From an uncultured Actinomycetes bacterium (GTDB lineage: Bacteria; Actinomycetota; Acidimicrobiia; Acidimicrobiales; RAAP-2), in assembly GCA_903830745.1 (NCBI GenBank), contig CAIKVF010000074.1, positions 1 through 7,385 on the forward strand: DNA of 7,385 bases. The letters are read 5' to 3'. The notes beneath the pieces are model-generated. The model saw only the letters and a program-made list of their open reading frames with translations, was not told the DNA's origin and made no database searches. The position numbers and the translations under genes are program-made. This document shows positions 5,177-7,385 of this stretch, piece after piece (within the stretch, counting starts at the first letter, position 1; every line of letters begins with the position of its first letter).

Positions 5177-6330
5177 TTAGGCGAGGTGATGTTCACTTCG
5201 CTGTGATGGAACATTGCGATACACCAAGAGACAGGTGACTGCGCACGCAACAGCAAAAATCTCAGCGGCCCAGGGCACTGCCCCATAACCAAACTGCGAA
5301 ACCAAAATACTTTCTAGAGCGGGGCCCGCTGCGCCTCCCGCCATTGTTAAAGCAAGAATCATTGCAACGCCGTTTTCAGGTTCAGCACTCCAGTTATTAA
5401 ACCAAGCGAGTGTCATTGGAAACATAACGGACATGCAGAATCCTGACGCTGGATACACGAATGCGCCCAAATATCTAACTGACGCAAACGGAATAACGAC
5501 ACAGCAACTTACGATTCCAATCAATGCCATCATTGGCTCACCTAGGCGCCTGCTCCACGCAGGGCCGAGCAGTCTTCCAATCGCAATTCCAGCCCAAAAA
5601 CCAGCAGTAGAAAGCTGACCCCAGAGAGGTGAGAAGTGCCAGTGCGTTAACTGTGGCGCGGTCCAACCAGCAACCGCAGTTTCTAATGCAACATAAAGAA
5701 AAATTATGAGTGTGAAGAAACTCAGTAACTTCGCCGAGGGCTTACTCATTCGAAGCGAAAGCACGCGGTCTTTGGAGTGTGGCGAAACGATTGTTTGCAC
5801 TGGATAGAGAAGCAACATTGCGCACACCCCTGCGCCAAAGAAGAACTGGTGGAAGTACTTAGCTCCAATCACCGCTACTACCAGTGGGGCAATGACTGAT
5901 CCAATCCCCCAGCCCGATCCAATGATGCTCAGCTGGAAGGTTCTACGTTCCGGCAAACTTCTAGAAAGTAGTGAATAGATCCCGAAGTCAATTGCGCCGT
6001 AACCAACACCAGTTAAAAATGCAGCACTTAGAAAGAGTGACCACGTTGGCGCGAGCGCAAGCGCGAGTAGCCCCGCGCCAAGAATTCCAATCGACACCAT
6101 CATCGTGACTCGACCGGAATACTTTCGAAGAAGAAAGAACGTTACAAAGACACCAGCGATTCCGCCAATGAAATTGATCGTGAGTGATTCACCGGCGGTG
6201 GGAATAGAAATAGCAAAGCGAGAAGCAATGTCGTTTAAGAAAGTGCCGTAAACGGCAGAAACTCCGCCGTCGAGTGCCAGCGTGAGAAGCGCGCCAATAA
6301 ATGCAACGCGGGGAAAGAGTACGTATTCAC
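5177..6330 (-). CDS. MFS transporter (12 helices) with a missing or frameshifted start
   Basis: A major facilitator superfamily permease for an unknown substrate. The first ATG in frame (6103) gives 308 residues and only ten helices, but the same frame stays open upstream to a TAG at 6355. That extension encodes helix 1 (VAFIGALLTLALDGGVSAVY) and helix 2 (INFIGGIAGVFVTFFLL), then the helix 2-3 loop RKYSGRV, the MFS motif A position. With it the protein has the usual twelve helices and a central loop near HSKDRVLSLRMSKPSAK. TM7 (FLYVALETAVAGWTAPQL) recalls the FHS/sugar-type branch, a weak hint. No ATG, GTG or TTG exists in frame above 6103. A GTG at 6330 in another frame would join after a one-base shift at the run at 6310-6316. 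Either the gene is damaged, the sequence has an error, or a rare start is used. Confidence 0.8.
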
Positions 6331-6372
6331 TGTCTTGATTGATAGACCAACGCTACCAATCAAGACAGTGAA
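6326..6372 (-). terminator. Long hairpin between the SDR gene and the MFS gene
   Basis: On the minus strand TTCACTGTCTTGATTGGTAG and its complement CTATCAATCAAGACAGTGAA form a 20-bp stem with one G-U pair and a 7-base loop (CGTTGGT). The G-U would be an A-C mismatch on the plus strand, so the RNA structure favours the minus-strand transcript. It starts ten bases after the SDR stop. There is no U tract after it (the U run precedes it), so termination may be inefficient or Rho-assisted. The 3' arm contains the GTG considered as a transporter start. Confidence 0.6.
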
Positions 6373-6382
6373 AAAGAACTAC

Positions 6383-7135
6383 TTACGCCTTAGGTCCACC
6401 AGCAACGTAGAGAACCTGTCCCGATACGTAGCCTGAACGCTCGTCACAGTAGAACGACACAGCGTTAGCAATGTCTTCTGGGTAACCAACGCGAGCAACT
6501 GGAGTCTGTGCAGCAACTGCCTTTACGAAGTCGTCAAAGCCAACACCCATGCGGTCAGCTGTGGCTTGCGTCATTGCAGTCACAATGAATCCAGGCGCGA
6601 TTGAGTTAACTGTCACTCCGTACTTACCAAGCTCGATTGCGAGAGTCTTAGTGAAGCCTTGGAGCCCAGCCTTCGCAGCTGAGTAGTTAGCCTGCCCACG
6701 GTTTCCAAGTGCAGACGTACTCGACATGTTCACAATGCGACCGAATCCTGACTCAGTCATGAAACGCTGGCAAGCCTTTGACATGAGGAATGCACCCTGA
6801 AGGTGAACGCCCATAACGATCTGCCAGTCTGACAAGCTCATCTTGAACATCATGTTGTCGCGAAGTACACCAGCGTTGTTTACAAGAACAACTGGAGGGC
6901 CGAGCTTCTCAGCGATTGTTGCAATCGCTGCTTCAACGCTCTCTTCGTTTGCAACGTCAACTGCTACTGCAAGGCCACGACGACCTGTTGCATTAACTGC
7001 GTCAACTGTCTCAGCGCATGCTGCAGCGTCAAGGTCAAGTACTGCTACGTCATAACCATCTTCGGCCAAACGGATTGCGGTGGCTGCACCAATTCCTCGG
7101 GCAGCACCAGTAACTACGGCGACTCGTGTTGTCAT
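6383..7135 (-). CDS. FabG-like short-chain dehydrogenase/reductase (3-oxoacyl-ACP reductase or 3-hydroxyacyl-CoA dehydrogenase type)
   Basis: A 250-residue classical SDR. The nucleotide-binding motif TGAARGIG is at 9-16 and NNAG at 86-89. Ser138, Tyr151 and Lys155 (YSAAK) sit at exactly the E. coli FabG catalytic spacing. PGFIVTAM follows at 181-188 and the C-terminus is SGQVLYVAGGPKA. The acidic VLDLD after strand 2 (32-36) suggests a preference for NAD(H), by family knowledge. The usual catalytic Asn in helix 4 appears as His111 (MGVHLQGAF), a variant common in hydroxyacyl-CoA dehydrogenase-like SDRs, so I do not call it fabG outright. The start is ATG 7135, preceded by GGAGGA; an upstream in-frame GTG at 7159 is unsupported. 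The next gene downstream is the MFS transporter, beyond a strong hairpin. Confidence 0.93.
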   Translation of the reverse strand: MTTRVAVVTGAARGIGAATAIRLAEDGYDVAVLDLDAAACAETVDAVNATGRRGLAVAVDVANEESVEAAIATIAEKLGPPVVLVNNAGVLRDNMMFKMSLSDWQIVMGVHLQGAFLMSKACQRFMTESGFGRIVNMSSTSALGNRGQANYSAAKAGLQGFTKTLAIELGKYGVTVNSIAPGFIVTAMTQATADRMGVGFDDFVKAVAAQTPVARVGYPEDIANAVSFYCDERSGYVSGQVLYVAGGPKA

Positions 7136-7138
7136 GAT

Positions 7139-7144
7139 TCCTCC
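7139..7144 (-). promoter_or_regulatory. Shine-Dalgarno of the SDR gene
   Basis: GGAGGA on the minus strand, three to four bases before ATG 7135. It is the strongest ribosome binding site in the window and excludes the GTG at 7159, which lies upstream of it. Confidence 0.75.
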
Positions 7145-7213
7145 ATACTTTTGCGTCACACATTTTGAGCGAGCGCTTTACTTCTAATCAGTAACCTCGA
7201 AAGATTAATGGAG

Positions 7214-7229
7214 CGCCACGTTAGGCGCG
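7214..7229 (-). terminator. Weak hairpin after the right-edge gene
   Basis: GCGCC-TAACGT-GGCGC on the minus strand forms a 5-bp GC stem followed by TCCATTAATCTTTC. It starts seven bases after the stop of the right-edge gene and could terminate it before the SDR gene. Stem and U tract are both modest. Confidence 0.4.
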
Positions 7230-7236
7230 AACTGGC

Positions 7237-7385
7237 TACATTCCCAGTCGTTCTTTGATGTCTACCGGCACAAAGTTGTTCTCAGTTGTGGTCTCAGCTT
7301 CTACGAGTTCAACCAATCGGTCCGAGACTTCGACAGGGTTCATCTGGTCAGTAACAGTAAATTGCCCAACCATCTTGAAGAGGTC
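7237..7385 (-). CDS. C-terminal end of an unidentified protein (partial at right edge)
   Basis: Reading the minus strand back from the TAG at 7239-7237, the final residues are LVELVEAETTTENNFVPVDI and then KERLGM, a helix followed by a short acidic tail. Upstream, another frame reads DLFKMVGQFTVTDQMNPVEV, which looks like the same protein. By the window numbering the two frames differ by one base near 7320, although I may be misreading a base there. Too little is present to name the family; an SDR or other Rossmann-type C-terminus would be possible. It lies upstream of the SDR gene on the same strand, with about 100 bases between them. Confidence 0.55.

Noticed and set aside
7136..7159. GTG start at 7159 for the SDR
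   Set aside because: The GGAGGA ribosome binding site falls between it and ATG 7135, and SDRs of this type begin a few residues before the first strand.
1..7385. CRISPR array, insertion sequence or rRNA
   Set aside because: No regularly spaced direct repeats, transposase motifs or rRNA-like stretches were seen.

Overview
The window suggests an actinobacterium. It holds a mycothiol biosynthesis gene (mshA) followed by its usual actinobacterial YbjN-type neighbour, a Rex redox repressor, and a nickel superoxide dismutase with its dedicated maturation protease. Base composition is only moderately G+C-rich and genes are closely packed, which would fit a streamlined aquatic lineage (for example the freshwater acI / Nanopelagicales group). 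The phylum is well supported by gene content; the lineage is inference.

Left part (1-3251, minus strand): a tightly spaced run read from right to left, sodX - mshA - ybjN-like gene - proC - rex (rex leaves the window at its left edge). Gaps are 41, 2, 24 and 26 bases, so one operon is likely. A perfect 7-3-7 inverted repeat sits in the sodX-mshA gap. The theme is redox: NiSOD maturation, mycothiol synthesis, NAD(P)H-dependent proline synthesis and NADH/NAD+ sensing. Divergent from sodX is sodN, the Ni-superoxide dismutase, which ends at a strong bidirectional terminator shared with a small convergent DksA/TraR-type zinc-finger gene.

Middle part (4050-5172, plus strand): a tRNA-Lys(UUU) gene with encoded CCA and a strong downstream hairpin, then a two-gene module that looks like a toxin-antitoxin pair. 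Its first gene is a 131-residue protein with no name I can give. Its second is a DUF6036-like nucleotidyltransferase, coupled to the first through a one-base stop/start overlap. An inverted repeat and a -10-like element lie just before the first gene, whose mRNA may be leaderless. This module is the best candidate for an incompletely described system in the window.

Right part (5177-7385, minus strand): a 12-helix MFS transporter whose first two helices are encoded in frame but have no usable start codon. A one-base shift at a TTTCCCC run would join them to a GTG start. Upstream lie a 20-bp-stem hairpin, a FabG-like short-chain dehydrogenase with a clear Shine-Dalgarno start, and the C-terminal end of an unidentified gene at the window edge. 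No CRISPR array, insertion sequence or rRNA was seen.
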